Shown here: one piece after another, positions 1 through 8,877 of the stretch | Layout: each line of letters opens with the position of its first letter | How positions within the stretch are numbered: the first letter of the stretch is position 1 | Notes under the pieces: model-generated | The model's input: the letters and a program-made list of their open reading frames with translations, nothing else | Database searches by the model: none | Told to the model about the DNA's origin: nothing | Program-made: the position numbers and the translations under genes | Assembly: GCA_934395135.1 (NCBI GenBank) | Contig: CAKRRK010000009.1 | Span: 1 to 57,972, forward strand | DNA from: an uncultured Eubacteriales bacterium | GTDB taxonomy: Bacteria; Bacillota; Clostridia; Oscillospirales; Butyricicoccaceae | Length of the DNA stretch: 57,972 bases | Reading direction: 5' to 3'

Positions 1-1
1 T

Positions 2-1318
2 GGGGTGCTCCGGAAGTATGACCGGGATAAATATTTCTTTATTTTTGAGGAACGGGATTTAAAATCGCTGGTGGATGATAAATTCGCCGTACTGGATGCA
101 GTTCGGGAGATTCAGAACGTGGAAGGCGTGCATGCCACCCTTAGCATTGGCATTGGCAAGGACGGGGACAGCCTGAAAGAAAAATACGCTTACGCATCCC
201 TGGCCCTGGAAATGGCATTGTCCCGGGGGGGCGACCAGGTCGTCATCAAAAATAAATTTACGTTTGACTTTTTCGGCGGAATCTCCAAGGAATTTGAAAA
301 GCGCACCAAGGTCAAATCCAGAGTGATGGCAAACGCCTTGAACAAACTGATCAGCGATTCGTCCCAAGTCTATATTATGGGCCACAAAAACGCCGATATC
401 GACTGTGTGGGCGCGGCCATTGGCATGGCATGTGCTGTACGGATCCAGGGCAAACCGGTGAACATTGTCATTGACCGGGAGCATTCCCTGGCGGAGGTGC
501 TGTTCCGCAAGGTCTCCGATTTGGAAGAATATGCCGAAATGTTCATTTCCCCGGAGGACGCGGTAATTCAGGCGGATATTGACACCCTGCTGATTGTGGT
601 GGATACCAACCGCCCGGACATTGTGGAATCGGAGTCGCTGCTGGAGTCCGTCAACAAACTGGCGGTCATTGACCACCACCGGCGGGCGGCAAGCTACATT
701 GAAAACGCTACGGTGAACCTGTTGGAGCCGTATGCTTCCTCTGCCAGTGAATTGGTGACGGAGCTGCTGCAGTATATGGTGCCGAACAAGACCATTACAA
801 GCCGGGAGGCGGAATGCCTGCTGGCGGGTATTTTCCTCGACACCAAGGGCTTTACCATTAAAACCGGCGTTAAGACCTTTGAAGCCTCTGCCTACCTGAA
901 ACGGGCCGGTGCGGATATGACGGAAGTGAAAAAGATGTTTCAGAGTACCTTTGAGGGGTATATGATCCGTCAAAACATCATCAAAGAAGCAAAATCCCTG
1001 GAACACGGCGTGGTTTTGGCGGTCACCGACAAAGAAACCGGAAGAGATATCGCGGCCCAGGCGGCGGATGAGCTGTTGGGCATCATTGGGGTGTCGGCCA
1101 GCATCGTGGCCTTTAAGAACCAGGAGGATATGGTGGTTTCTGCCCGGTCGATGGGCGATGTGAACGTGCAGGTGATTATGGAAAAACTGGGCGGCGGCGG
1201 CAATGTCACTTCGGCGGGCGCGCGGCTCAGCGGTTATCTGCCGGCGCAGACGGTGTATGATATGATTGTGAAAGCCATCGACGATTATTTTGAAGACGCG
1301 AAGCAAAAGGAACAATAG
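2..1318 (+). CDS. gdpP: GdpP-type c-di-AMP phosphodiesterase (5' partial)
   Basis: C-terminal 438 or so residues of a membrane-anchored DHH-DHHA1 phosphodiesterase that hydrolyses cyclic di-AMP. The reading frame is open to the window edge, so the N-terminal membrane segments and PAS-like domain lie outside. Residues 1-100 are the tail of the degenerate GGDEF domain (SIGIG, then YASLALEMALSRGGDQ). The DHH domain follows, with GHKNADID at about 126-133 and DHHR at about 223-226. The DHHA1 domain ends in the glycine-rich GGGGN stretch near residue 400. rplI follows after 16 nt and dnaB after that, the usual Bacillota order. The GTG at position 5 is only the first possible start in the window, not a real one. 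Function from family; partial state is seen directly. Confidence 0.95.
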   Translation, partial: GVLRKYDRDKYFFIFEERDLKSLVDDKFAVLDAVREIQNVEGVHATLSIGIGKDGDSLKEKYAYASLALEMALSRGGDQVVIKNKFTFDFFGGISKEFEKRTKVKSRVMANALNKLISDSSQVYIMGHKNADIDCVGAAIGMACAVRIQGKPVNIVIDREHSLAEVLFRKVSDLEEYAEMFISPEDAVIQADIDTLLIVVDTNRPDIVESESLLESVNKLAVIDHHRRAASYIENATVNLLEPYASSASELVTELLQYMVPNKTITSREAECLLAGIFLDTKGFTIKTGVKTFEASAYLKRAGADMTEVKKMFQSTFEGYMIRQNIIKEAKSLEHGVVLAVTDKETGRDIAAQAADELLGIIGVSASIVAFKNQEDMVVSARSMGDVNVQVIMEKLGGGGNVTSAGARLSGYLPAQTVYDMIVKAIDDYFEDAKQKEQ

Positions 1319-1334
1319 AACCGGAGGATTGGAT

Positions 1335-1781
1335 ATGAAAGTGATTTTACAGGCGGATGTAAAAGGAAAAGGAAAAAAGGGAGATTTGATAGAGGTATCC
1401 GAAGGATACGGCCGAAACTTTTTGCTGCCGAAAAAACTGGCAGTTTTGGCGACGGCGGACGCGGTGAATCTGAAAAAACAAGCGGATGCCGCACATGAAA
1501 GAAAAGTGGAACTGGAGCGGGCCGCCGCGGCGGAAATTGCAGAAAAGCTCCAGGGCATTACCGTAAGAATCACAGCAAAAGGCGGCAGCGGCGGCAAACT
1601 GTTCGGCGCGGTTACAGCAAAGGAAATTTCCGAGGCGCTGAAAGCACAGCATGCCATTGAAATCGGAAAAAATAAAATTGTAATGGAAGAAACCATTAAA
1701 ACATTCGGTGCGTACCAGATCAAGGCCAAGCTGTATACCGGCATTTCCGGCACCATTCAGGTGTTGGTAACGGAAGCATAA
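1335..1781 (+). CDS. rplI: 50S ribosomal protein L9
   Basis: 148-residue L9, the usual length. It binds 23S rRNA and bridges ribosomes in polysomes. The N-terminal domain starts MKVILQADVKGKGKKGD and contains the conserved GYGRNFLLPK segment at about residues 24-33. A charged connecting helix (about 40-75) and the C-terminal domain with GGSGGKLFGAVT follow. The ATG at 1335 was chosen because GGAGG lies 7 nt upstream and the protein then begins exactly as L9 does; an upstream in-frame start at 1290 lies inside gdpP. It sits between gdpP and dnaB and is probably co-transcribed with both. Confidence 0.98.
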   Translation: MKVILQADVKGKGKKGDLIEVSEGYGRNFLLPKKLAVLATADAVNLKKQADAAHERKVELERAAAAEIAEKLQGITVRITAKGGSGGKLFGAVTAKEISEALKAQHAIEIGKNKIVMEETIKTFGAYQIKAKLYTGISGTIQVLVTEA

Positions 1782-1802
1782 CAAACAGGAAGGATTTCTC
1801 CT

Positions 1803-3131
1803 ATGGATGAGTTGCTTGCAAGGCAGATGCCTCATGCGACAGAAGCGGAACAGGCGGTGATTGGCGCAATGCTCATTGATCCTGCCTGTGTGCCCCAGGT
1901 CATTGAGGTGCTGAAACCGGAAGATTTTTATTTTGAAGAAAACCGTAGGATTTTTGAAACCATTTATTCTATGTTTACCAATGGGCTGACGACGGACGCG
2001 GTTACGGTGCTGGAGCAGCTGAAGGTCAAGGGCTATTATGACGAGGCCGGCGGCAGCGCGTATCTTGCCCAGCTGATGGACGTAACGCCTACGGCGGCGA
2101 ATGTGCTGGAATACGCGGCGATTGTGCGGGATAAAGCCATGCTGCGGGATGTGGCCGCCGCCGGGGAGGAAATCCGCGGTCTTGCGTTTGCCGGCGGCGG
2201 GGAAGCGGCGGAAATCGCCGAGATTGCCGAGCAGAAGGTGTATGCCATCCGCCATGGCCGGGAAATCCGCGGCCTTGCCCATATTAAAGATGTGATTATG
2301 GATATTTATCCCAAGCTGGATGAGATGTCCAAAAACCCGGGGAAACTGCCCGGTCTCAGCACGGGGTTCCATGACCTGGACCGGGCGCTCACTGGGCTGA
2401 ATAAATCCGATCTTTTGCTCATTGCGGCGCGTCCCGGCATGGGAAAAACCGCGTTTGCCCTGAATATTGCCTTGAATGCGGCGAAGAAAAGCGAAAAAGC
2501 CGTTGCGGTGTTTCAGCTGGAAATGTCCAGGGACCAGCTGGCAGAACGGTTTCTTGCCAGCGAGGCCCTGCTGGATTCTCAAAAGATCAAGACCGGGAAT
2601 CTGGACGAGGACGACTGGGTAAAGATTGCCAGGGCTTCGTCGGTGCTTTCCAAGACAAAACTTTACATTGATGACAACCCTGCCATTACGGTGGCGGAAA
2701 TCAAGGCGAAATGCCGCCGGGTGGAAGACTTGGGGTTGATCGTCATCGACTATATCCAGCTGATGCAGTCCGGCCGGCGGTCAGATAACCGGGTGCAGGA
2801 AATTGCGGAGATTTCCCGGGGGCTGAAGATTATGGCAAAAGAGCTGAACGTGCCGGTGGTCTGCCTGTCCCAGCTGTCCCGCGCGGTGGAGCAGCGGGGC
2901 GGAGAAAAGCGGCCGATTCTGTCCGACCTGCGGGAATCCGGCGCGATTGAGCAGGATGCGGACGTGGTCCTGTTTATCTATCGGGACGATTACTACAACG
3001 AAGAATCGGAGAAGAAAAACATCGCGGAGATCATTATTGCCAAGAACCGGCACGGTGCGACCAGCACGATCGAGCTGCAGTGGATCGGACAGTATACGAC
3101 GTTTGCCAACCGGGATAAGGTGCATGCGTGA
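1803..3131 (+). CDS. dnaB: Replicative DNA helicase (DnaB family)
   Basis: 442-residue hexameric 5'-3' helicase that unwinds DNA at the replication fork; it is called DnaC in Bacillus subtilis. The N-terminal primase-interacting domain spans about 1-110 (PHATEAEQAVIGAML). The RecA-like motor carries Walker A PGMGKT at about 211-216 and a Walker B-type VIDYIQL about 100 residues later, plus the conserved LSQLSRAVE and SDLRESGAIEQDAD segments. Length and motifs are complete and there is no intein. The stop codon overlaps the tilS start (TGATG), implying translational coupling. Confidence 0.98.
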   Translation: MDELLARQMPHATEAEQAVIGAMLIDPACVPQVIEVLKPEDFYFEENRRIFETIYSMFTNGLTTDAVTVLEQLKVKGYYDEAGGSAYLAQLMDVTPTAANVLEYAAIVRDKAMLRDVAAAGEEIRGLAFAGGGEAAEIAEIAEQKVYAIRHGREIRGLAHIKDVIMDIYPKLDEMSKNPGKLPGLSTGFHDLDRALTGLNKSDLLLIAARPGMGKTAFALNIALNAAKKSEKAVAVFQLEMSRDQLAERFLASEALLDSQKIKTGNLDEDDWVKIARASSVLSKTKLYIDDNPAITVAEIKAKCRRVEDLGLIVIDYIQLMQSGRRSDNRVQEIAEISRGLKIMAKELNVPVVCLSQLSRAVEQRGGEKRPILSDLRESGAIEQDADVVLFIYRDDYYNEESEKKNIAEIIIAKNRHGATSTIELQWIGQYTTFANRDKVHA

Positions 3132-4513
3132 TGCTGAACCTTGTGAAACAGGCGCTGAAAGAGGGCCGGCTTTTGGAAAAGGGAGACAGCGTGGTGTGCG
3201 CGCTGTCCGGCGGGGCAGATTCCGTCTGCCTTGCCCGGGTGCTGTGTCTGCTTCGGGAAGAATGGGAGATCCGGCTGTATGCATGCCATTTGAACCATTT
3301 GCTCCGGGGCGCGGAAAGCTTTCGGGACGAAGCGTTTGTCCGGGGGTTTTGCGCGCAGCAAAATATCCCGCTGTATGTGCGGCGGATGGATGCCGCCAAA
3401 GAAGCGAAACTGCGGCGGGTGGGGTTGGAGGAGTGCGCACGGCAGCTGCGGTATGCCTTTTATGACGAAGCCCTTGCCCATTGGGGCGCCCGGCGGATTG
3501 CAACGGCGCACAATGCCGACGATAACTGCGAAACCGCTCTGTTCCGCATGGCGCGGGGCACCGGCCTCGACGGATTGTGCGGAATTCCACAAAGCCGGGA
3601 GGATAAAATAATAAGGCCGCTGCTGTTTGCAACCCGGGAGCAGATTGAAGGGCAGCTCAAAATTTGGGGGCAGGCCTATGTGACGGATTCCTCCAATTTC
3701 AGCGACCAGTATACCCGCAACCGCATTCGCAACAAGCTGATGCCGTCCTTTCGGGAGATTCATGGGAACGCGGTGGAAAATATGACTCGCACCCTCCGGC
3801 TTTTGGACCAGGACAGGGACTATCTGCGGAAGGAAGCAGAGAAAAAATTCAAAAAACTTGTATCAAATAGTACAGATGGTGTATCCTTTAATAAGGAAGC
3901 ACTTTTGGACCTGCACCCTGCGCTGCGGGTACGGGTGCTGCGGCTGGGCTATCTTGCTGCCGGCGGAGGAGCCGGAGGACTTACCCAGCGGCAGGCAGAC
4001 AGTGTGGAGACACTGCTGCAGTCGCCGTTTCCGTCCGGCCGGTGCAGCCTTCCTCTGGGAATTCAGGCCGTCCGGGAATATGATACGCTGCGTTTTTGTC
4101 CGGCATTGCCGGATGGGGTACTGCAGACAAGACCGCTGAGACTGGGAGAAACGGTAGAACTTCCCGAAAGCGGCCTGCGTATTTTCTGCGGCGCAGCGCA
4201 GGCATATGGCGTTTTTAACAATTCGTTCAATACTTTTTTTCCTGCATATGATAAAATAAATTTTGACACATTGTGTGTCCGGGCCAGAAAACCCGGAGAT
4301 CGTATGGCGGTTTCCGCGCATTCCGGCCACAGGAAATTGAAGGATATTTTGATAGATCGGAAAATACCCCGGCAGAAACGGAGCCTCATCCCAGTGATTG
4401 CGGACAAGGATGGCGTTATTTGTGTATATGGCGTCGGCGTAAATTGGGACAGGATCTCGGACACCGGGGATAAAATAAAAATAAAATTTGAGGATTTGAC
4501 ACATGGAACATGA
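3131..4513 (+). CDS. tilS: tRNA(Ile)-lysidine synthase
   Basis: About 460-residue ATP-dependent enzyme that converts C34 of tRNA-Ile(CAU) to lysidine, allowing AUA decoding. The N-type ATP pyrophosphatase P-loop SGGADS lies near residues 26-31, and the LNHLLRG and ATAHNADDNCET segments are typical of TilS. The C-terminal part contains the substrate-binding domain and ends with the RKPGDRM...LKDILIDRKIPR motif of the family. An in-frame GTG at 3128 is an alternative start 3 nt upstream. The start overlaps the dnaB stop and the 3' end overlaps hpt by 11 nt, giving a compact tilS-hpt-ftsH run as in many Bacillota. Confidence 0.96.
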   Translation: MLNLVKQALKEGRLLEKGDSVVCALSGGADSVCLARVLCLLREEWEIRLYACHLNHLLRGAESFRDEAFVRGFCAQQNIPLYVRRMDAAKEAKLRRVGLEECARQLRYAFYDEALAHWGARRIATAHNADDNCETALFRMARGTGLDGLCGIPQSREDKIIRPLLFATREQIEGQLKIWGQAYVTDSSNFSDQYTRNRIRNKLMPSFREIHGNAVENMTRTLRLLDQDRDYLRKEAEKKFKKLVSNSTDGVSFNKEALLDLHPALRVRVLRLGYLAAGGGAGGLTQRQADSVETLLQSPFPSGRCSLPLGIQAVREYDTLRFCPALPDGVLQTRPLRLGETVELPESGLRIFCGAAQAYGVFNNSFNTFFPAYDKINFDTLCVRARKPGDRMAVSAHSGHRKLKDILIDRKIPRQKRSLIPVIADKDGVICVYGVGVNWDRISDTGDKIKIKFEDLTHGT

Positions 4514-5042
4514 CATCTTGAAAGTGTATTTTTCCGAACAGGAAATCCAGAGCAAGGTTCGTGAACTTGGCGCGGCAATCTCCAGGGATTACGCCGGGAA
4601 AAACCCATTGATTGTAAGCGTTTTGAAGGGTTCTTTTATTTTTATGGCGGATCTTGCCAGGAGCATCACCATACCATGCGCCTTCGACTTTATGGCGGTT
4701 TCCAGTTATGGTGCCGGCACAAAGACCTCGGGAGAGGTAAAAATCATCAAGGACCTGGATAAGGAATTGTCCGGCCGGCATCTGATCCTCGTAGAGGATA
4801 TTCTGGACAGCGGTGTGACACTTTCCTATTTGATGGAGCTGTTAAAGGCGCGGGATCCGGAATCCCTGGCGCTTTGTACTCTGCTGGATAAGCCCGCCAG
4901 GAGAAAGAGAGAGATCTGCGTGCAGTATAAGGGGTTTGAAGTGCCGGACGAATTTATTGTGGGATATGGCCTCGACTACGCGGAACGGTATCGGAATCTT
5001 CCATATATCGGCGTGTTAAAGCCGGAAATTTATAATAAATAA
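4503..5042 (+). CDS. hpt: Hypoxanthine phosphoribosyltransferase
   Basis: 179-residue purine salvage enzyme that makes IMP/GMP from hypoxanthine/guanine and PRPP. The PRPP-binding loop LVEDILDSGVTL is at about 96-107, SYGAGTKTSGEV lies ahead of it, and a late VGYGLDYAERYRNLPYIG segment is diagnostic of HPRT. Length is normal. It starts inside the 3' end of tilS (11-nt overlap) and is followed by ftsH after 28 nt, the standard tilS-hpt-ftsH order. Confidence 0.96.
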   Translation: MEHDILKVYFSEQEIQSKVRELGAAISRDYAGKNPLIVSVLKGSFIFMADLARSITIPCAFDFMAVSSYGAGTKTSGEVKIIKDLDKELSGRHLILVEDILDSGVTLSYLMELLKARDPESLALCTLLDKPARRKREICVQYKGFEVPDEFIVGYGLDYAERYRNLPYIGVLKPEIYNK

Positions 5043-5070
5043 CATATCAGAGGAAAGGTGTTGAGGCTGT

Positions 5071-7140
5071 TTGAATAAAAAGAAACCCATTCGGGGTATG
5101 GGCATATACATTATTGTGTTGCTTGTCCTTTTAATTATAGTAAGCCGCTTGCTGACGCAAACCAATGCGCCGGCGGTGACCTATGCGGACGTGGTGGATT
5201 ATTTTCACAATGAGCAGGTGCGGGAATTTACGGTAAACGATGGCGTGCTGACGATGAAGCTGTCCGACGATTCTGTCATCACGTATGAACTTGCCAGCGA
5301 AAGCATTTTTTACAACGATCTGGGCGAAACGATTTTGCAGCAGCATGAAGCCGGAATTTTAGAGGATTATGATTATCAGGTGCGCACCATGCCATGGTAT
5401 GCAAGCTTTTTGCCGTATCTGATTCTCATCGGGATCCTGGTGCTGTTCTGGTTCTTTATGATGAAGCGGGGTGACGGCGGCGCGCCGGGCGCAATGCAGT
5501 TTGGAAAATCCAAGGCAAAAATTGCCACCGACGCCAACAAAAAGGTGACGTTTCGAGACGTTGCCGGCGCGGACGAGGAAAAGGCGGAACTGCAGGAAAT
5601 TGTAGAGTTTTTAAAGGATTCCGCCAAATTTACCCAGCTTGGCGCCCGCATTCCAAAGGGCGTGTTGCTGGTTGGCCCGCCGGGCACCGGAAAAACCCTT
5701 CTTGCAAAGGCAGTGGCCGGGGAAGCGGGGGTCCCGTTTCTCAGCATTTCCGGTTCGGATTTTGTGGAGCTTTATGTGGGCGTGGGCGCGTCCCGTGTGC
5801 GCGATCTGTTTGAACAGGCGAAAAAACGATCCCCCGCCATTATCTTTATTGATGAAATCGACGCGGTAGGCCGGCAGAGAGGTGCAGGCCTCGGCGGCGG
5901 CCACGACGAACGGGAACAGACACTGAACCAGTTGCTGGTGGAGATGGACGGCTTTGGCGTGAACGAAGGCGTTGTGGTGATTGCGGCTACCAACCGGCCG
6001 GATATTCTGGATAAGGCGCTTCTTCGTCCCGGACGGTTTGACCGGCAGGTTTATGTGGGCGCGCCGGACGTGAAGGGCAGAGAAGCCATTCTGCAGGTGC
6101 ATGCCAGAAATAAACAGTTTGATCCCGATGTGGATTTTTCCAAGATTGCCAGAAGCACTGCCGGCTTTACCGGCGCGGATTTGGAGAATCTGCTCAACGA
6201 AGCGGCGCTGCTTGCCGCACGCCGCAGCAAAAAGTTTATTACAATGGACGAAATCGAGGAAGCCATCCTGAAGGTGCAGATGGGCGCGGAAAAGAAGACC
6301 AGAGTGATTTCCGACGACGAAAAACGGTTGACTGCGTACCATGAAGCAGGGCATGCCATTGCATTCCATGTGCTGCCAACCCAGGATCCGGTGCACCATG
6401 TCACGATTATTCCCCGTTCCAACGGCGCGGGCGGATTTACAATGCCCATCCCAACGGAGGAAAAGCACTACTACTCCAAAACCTTTATGCAGGAACATAT
6501 TATTGTGTGCCTTGCGGGACGGATTGCGGAAAAACTGGTGCTGGGGGATATTTCCACCGGCGCGTCCAACGATATTAAGCAGGCGACCTCGTTCGCCCGG
6601 CTGATGGTCACAACCTACGGCATGAGCGATGTGGTAGGTCCGGTGGATTACAGCAGCGATAACGACCATATGGTACTGGGCCGCGACATTGCGATGAGCA
6701 AGGCATATTCCGACAAAACCGCGGCGCAGATTGACAGCGAAGTACACAAACTGATTTCCGAAGCGTACAGCCAGTGCGAAACGATTCTGACGGAGAACCT
6801 GGATAAGCTGCGTACCATTGCAGAGTATCTTATCGAACACGAAACTCTGGACGGGGAGAACTTTGCAAGGCTGTTTCGCGGAGAGGCGCCGGTGGATCCA
6901 AACCATGATGCGGCGCTGGTAGCGGAAGCCAGGGCAGAGCTTACCGCGGAGCTGGAGGCCAAGGAAAAGGCGCAGCACACCGAAGAACATGGAATTTCTT
7001 CTGTGCAGACAACGCCGGAGCCGATAAAAACGGAGGATGCCGGCACTCAGCCGGTTACGCCGGCACCGCAGGGCGATATAAAACCGCCCTCGATACCGGA
7101 AACAAAAGATATGCCGGAGGACGATGGCCGGCCGTCTTAA
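5071..7140 (+). CDS. ftsH: ATP-dependent zinc metalloprotease FtsH
   Basis: 689-residue membrane-bound AAA+ protease that degrades misfolded membrane proteins and regulatory proteins. TM1 is at about 10-28 and TM2 at about 113-131, with a short extracytoplasmic domain between. Walker A GPPGTGKT is at 202-209, Walker B FIDEID near 259-264, the second region of homology near 315-323 (LLRPGRFDR), and the zinc site HEAGH at 424-428. A long, acidic and Pro/Thr-rich tail after about residue 610 is probably disordered. Start is TTG at 5071, since ATG/GTG codons nearby are out of frame; the best upstream purine tract, AGGAAAGG, is about 12 nt away. A terminator follows directly. Confidence 0.97.
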   Translation: MNKKKPIRGMGIYIIVLLVLLIIVSRLLTQTNAPAVTYADVVDYFHNEQVREFTVNDGVLTMKLSDDSVITYELASESIFYNDLGETILQQHEAGILEDYDYQVRTMPWYASFLPYLILIGILVLFWFFMMKRGDGGAPGAMQFGKSKAKIATDANKKVTFRDVAGADEEKAELQEIVEFLKDSAKFTQLGARIPKGVLLVGPPGTGKTLLAKAVAGEAGVPFLSISGSDFVELYVGVGASRVRDLFEQAKKRSPAIIFIDEIDAVGRQRGAGLGGGHDEREQTLNQLLVEMDGFGVNEGVVVIAATNRPDILDKALLRPGRFDRQVYVGAPDVKGREAILQVHARNKQFDPDVDFSKIARSTAGFTGADLENLLNEAALLAARRSKKFITMDEIEEAILKVQMGAEKKTRVISDDEKRLTAYHEAGHAIAFHVLPTQDPVHHVTIIPRSNGAGGFTMPIPTEEKHYYSKTFMQEHIIVCLAGRIAEKLVLGDISTGASNDIKQATSFARLMVTTYGMSDVVGPVDYSSDNDHMVLGRDIAMSKAYSDKTAAQIDSEVHKLISEAYSQCETILTENLDKLRTIAEYLIEHETLDGENFARLFRGEAPVDPNHDAALVAEARAELTAELEAKEKAQHTEEHGISSVQTTPEPIKTEDAGTQPVTPAPQGDIKPPSIPETKDMPEDDGRPS

Positions 7141-7152
7141 CACACCAAAAAC

Positions 7153-7186
7153 AGCCCCCGGCTTAGGTTGGGGGCTTGCATTTTTT
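7153..7186 (+). terminator. Rho-independent terminator after ftsH
   Basis: Inverted repeat AGCCCCC / GGGGGCT (7153-7159 and 7170-7176) with a 10-nt loop, followed after TGCA by six T residues. It lies 12 nt after the ftsH stop and so closes the gdpP-to-ftsH run. Confidence 0.8.
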
Positions 7187-7202
7187 CGGGAGGGAAACGA
7201 AG

Positions 7203-8189
7203 ATGGAACTTTTTGATACACCGCTGCAAACCAATAAGCTGTTGTTTAAAAACCGCTTGGTGATGCCGCCAATGGCAACGGCCAAATGCGAAGACGACGG
7301 CAGCATCAATGAGGAAATTCTGCAATACTATGACGAAAAGACCGCAAACGGAAAGATTGCTCTGGTGATTGTGGAGCATGCCTTTGTGCTGAACCAGGGC
7401 AGAGCCAGACAAAAACAGATTTCTATGGCGGAAGATGATAAAATAGCCGGGGCAAAAAGACTGTGCGATATTCTGCACAAAAACGGTACGCTGTGCTGTA
7501 TGCAGATAAACCATGCCGGTTCCTCTGCGGATGCCGCGGCTTCCCATATGCCGGTGGTAGGGCCGTCGGATGTGGCGGACGTGCGTTCCGGCACGGTGCC
7601 GGCGGCGATGACTGAAGAACAGATCCGAGAAGTGGTGGATGCTTTTGCCGCCGCCGCCGCCAGAGTCCGGGCGGCGGGCTGCGACGCGGTGGAGATTCAT
7701 TCTGCGCATGGGTATCTTCTGAATCAGTTTTATTCTCCCTATACCAACCGGCGGACCGACGCCTATGGCGGCGATATTGCCGGGCGTATCCGCCTGCATT
7801 TGGAGGTGGTTCGCGCGGTGCGAAAGGCGGTCGGGGAAGCCTATCCGATTTTCCTGCGCCTGGGGGCAAAGGACTATGTAGTCGAAGGAAGCACCGTCGA
7901 AGACGGCGTTTTTGCCGCAAAGGCACTGGAACGGGCTGGCGTAGATCTATTGGACATTACCGGCGGCATCGGTGGGTATACGAACCCCCAAAGCACGGCG
8001 CCTGGCTTTTTTGCGGATGCCAGCACGGCCATTAAAAAGGCGGTTTCCATTCCTGTGCTTGTCACTGGCGGTGTGCGGAAAAAGGCAGACGGCGAGACGC
8101 TGCTTCGCTCCGGCGCCGGGGATTTGATTGGCGTGGGCCGGGCTATGCTGCAGGATTCCCACTGGGTAGAGAGGGAATGGGGCGCGTAG
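7203..8189 (+). CDS. NADH:flavin oxidoreductase, old yellow enzyme family
   Basis: 328-residue FMN-dependent TIM-barrel oxidoreductase. Family marks are RLVMPPMA near the N-terminus, HSAHGYLLNQFYSPYTN in the middle (active-site/FMN region) and the C-terminal phosphate-binding GGV...GVGRAM segment. It is the short form, lacking the C-terminal FAD/NAD(P) domains of 2,4-dienoyl-CoA reductase or bile-acid BaiCD-type enzymes, so it needs reduced nicotinamide directly or a partner. Substrate cannot be predicted. ATG at 7203 was chosen because GGGAGGG lies 8 nt upstream. It is monocistronic, flanked by terminators on both sides. Confidence 0.9.
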   Translation: MELFDTPLQTNKLLFKNRLVMPPMATAKCEDDGSINEEILQYYDEKTANGKIALVIVEHAFVLNQGRARQKQISMAEDDKIAGAKRLCDILHKNGTLCCMQINHAGSSADAAASHMPVVGPSDVADVRSGTVPAAMTEEQIREVVDAFAAAAARVRAAGCDAVEIHSAHGYLLNQFYSPYTNRRTDAYGGDIAGRIRLHLEVVRAVRKAVGEAYPIFLRLGAKDYVVEGSTVEDGVFAAKALERAGVDLLDITGGIGGYTNPQSTAPGFFADASTAIKKAVSIPVLVTGGVRKKADGETLLRSGAGDLIGVGRAMLQDSHWVEREWGA

Positions 8190-8222
8190 CATGCGCGGGT
8201 TCGAAGGACAGAAAAACGATGC

Positions 8223-8254
8223 AAAACCGGCGGCTGCGGGACGCCGGTTTTTTT
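8223..8254 (+). terminator. Terminator after the oxidoreductase gene
   Basis: Stem AAAACCGGCG / CGCCGGTTTT (8223-8232, 8242-8251), 9-nt loop, running into a seven-T tract. Lies 33 nt after the stop codon. Confidence 0.85.
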
Positions 8255-8338
8255 ATTTGCTGCAACAGTACGCCGGGGCGAAAATGATTCGGCAAAGTAT
8301 AGAAAACTGTGAATCAAAGCAAAAAAATTGAAAAAAGG

Positions 8339-8367
8339 TTGCAATGTGTCAAAGGAAATGATACAAT
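8339..8367 (+). promoter_or_regulatory. Sigma-A type promoter of the threonine operon
   Basis: TTGCAA (8339-8344), 17-nt spacer, TACAAT (8362-8367). It lies 46 nt upstream of the regulator start, giving a leader of about 40 nt. No long leader, T-box or transcription attenuator is visible here, so control is probably by a protein, plausibly the ACT/HTH product of the first gene. Confidence 0.7.
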
Positions 8368-8413
8368 AGATTTGCTTAAAAAAACAAATGTATTTTGGGA
8401 AAGGACATTTCTT

Positions 8414-8860
8414 ATGACGACAAAGCCGCGGTATTATATGATTGAAGCGGATTGTTTGCCGGAGATCTGTAAGAAGACCCTGGAAGTCAATCAGATGCTG
8501 CAACTGGGAAAGGTCAAGACCATCCATGAGGCAGTAAAAAAAGTAGGCATCAGCCGGAGCGCGTACTACAAATACCGCAATGGGATTAAGCCGTTTTATG
8601 AATTGGCCAACGACAGGATTGTCACGTTCCATATGATACTGCATGATGAAACGGGAGTTCTGTCGAATATTTTGACTCTTTTGGCGAAAAACGGGGCAAA
8701 CATCTTAACCATCAATCAGAGTATCCCCATCAACGGGCAGGCGGCAGTCACCATATCCGCCAACACGGGGGATTTGGCCGTGGAGGTGGAAACCCTGCTG
8801 AAGCAGGCCCGGGAAATGCCTGGGGTTGTAAAATTTGAAGTGTTGGCAATTGAAGCATAG
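8414..8860 (+). CDS. ACT-domain HTH regulator, ThrR/PheB (UPF0735) family
   Basis: 148 residues. The N-terminal part has a helix-turn-helix-like segment (about 30-55, IHEAVKKVGISRSAYYKYRNG) and the C-terminal part an ACT domain (about 70-145, ILHDETGVLSNILTLLAKNGANILTI split over the first strand and helix). The family includes B. subtilis ThrR, a repressor of threonine biosynthesis. Position as first gene before hom-thrB-lysC fits an amino-acid-sensing autoregulator of this operon; that role is inferred. The ATG at 8414 is preceded by AAAGGA; an upstream in-frame start at 8309 would lie ahead of the promoter and is rejected. hom follows after 17 nt. Confidence 0.85.
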   Translation: MTTKPRYYMIEADCLPEICKKTLEVNQMLQLGKVKTIHEAVKKVGISRSAYYKYRNGIKPFYELANDRIVTFHMILHDETGVLSNILTLLAKNGANILTINQSIPINGQAAVTISANTGDLAVEVETLLKQAREMPGVVKFEVLAIEA

Positions 8861-8877
8861 AGGAGGAAATGGAAACA

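Noticed and set aside
59..1756. Long minus-strand open frame (565 codons) opposite gdpP and rplI
   Set aside because: It is a shadow of strongly biased codons in real genes on the plus strand; its translation is low-complexity, with no family signal or ribosome binding site. The same applies to other long antisense frames, such as 5611-7221, 28674-30140 and 1347-2582.
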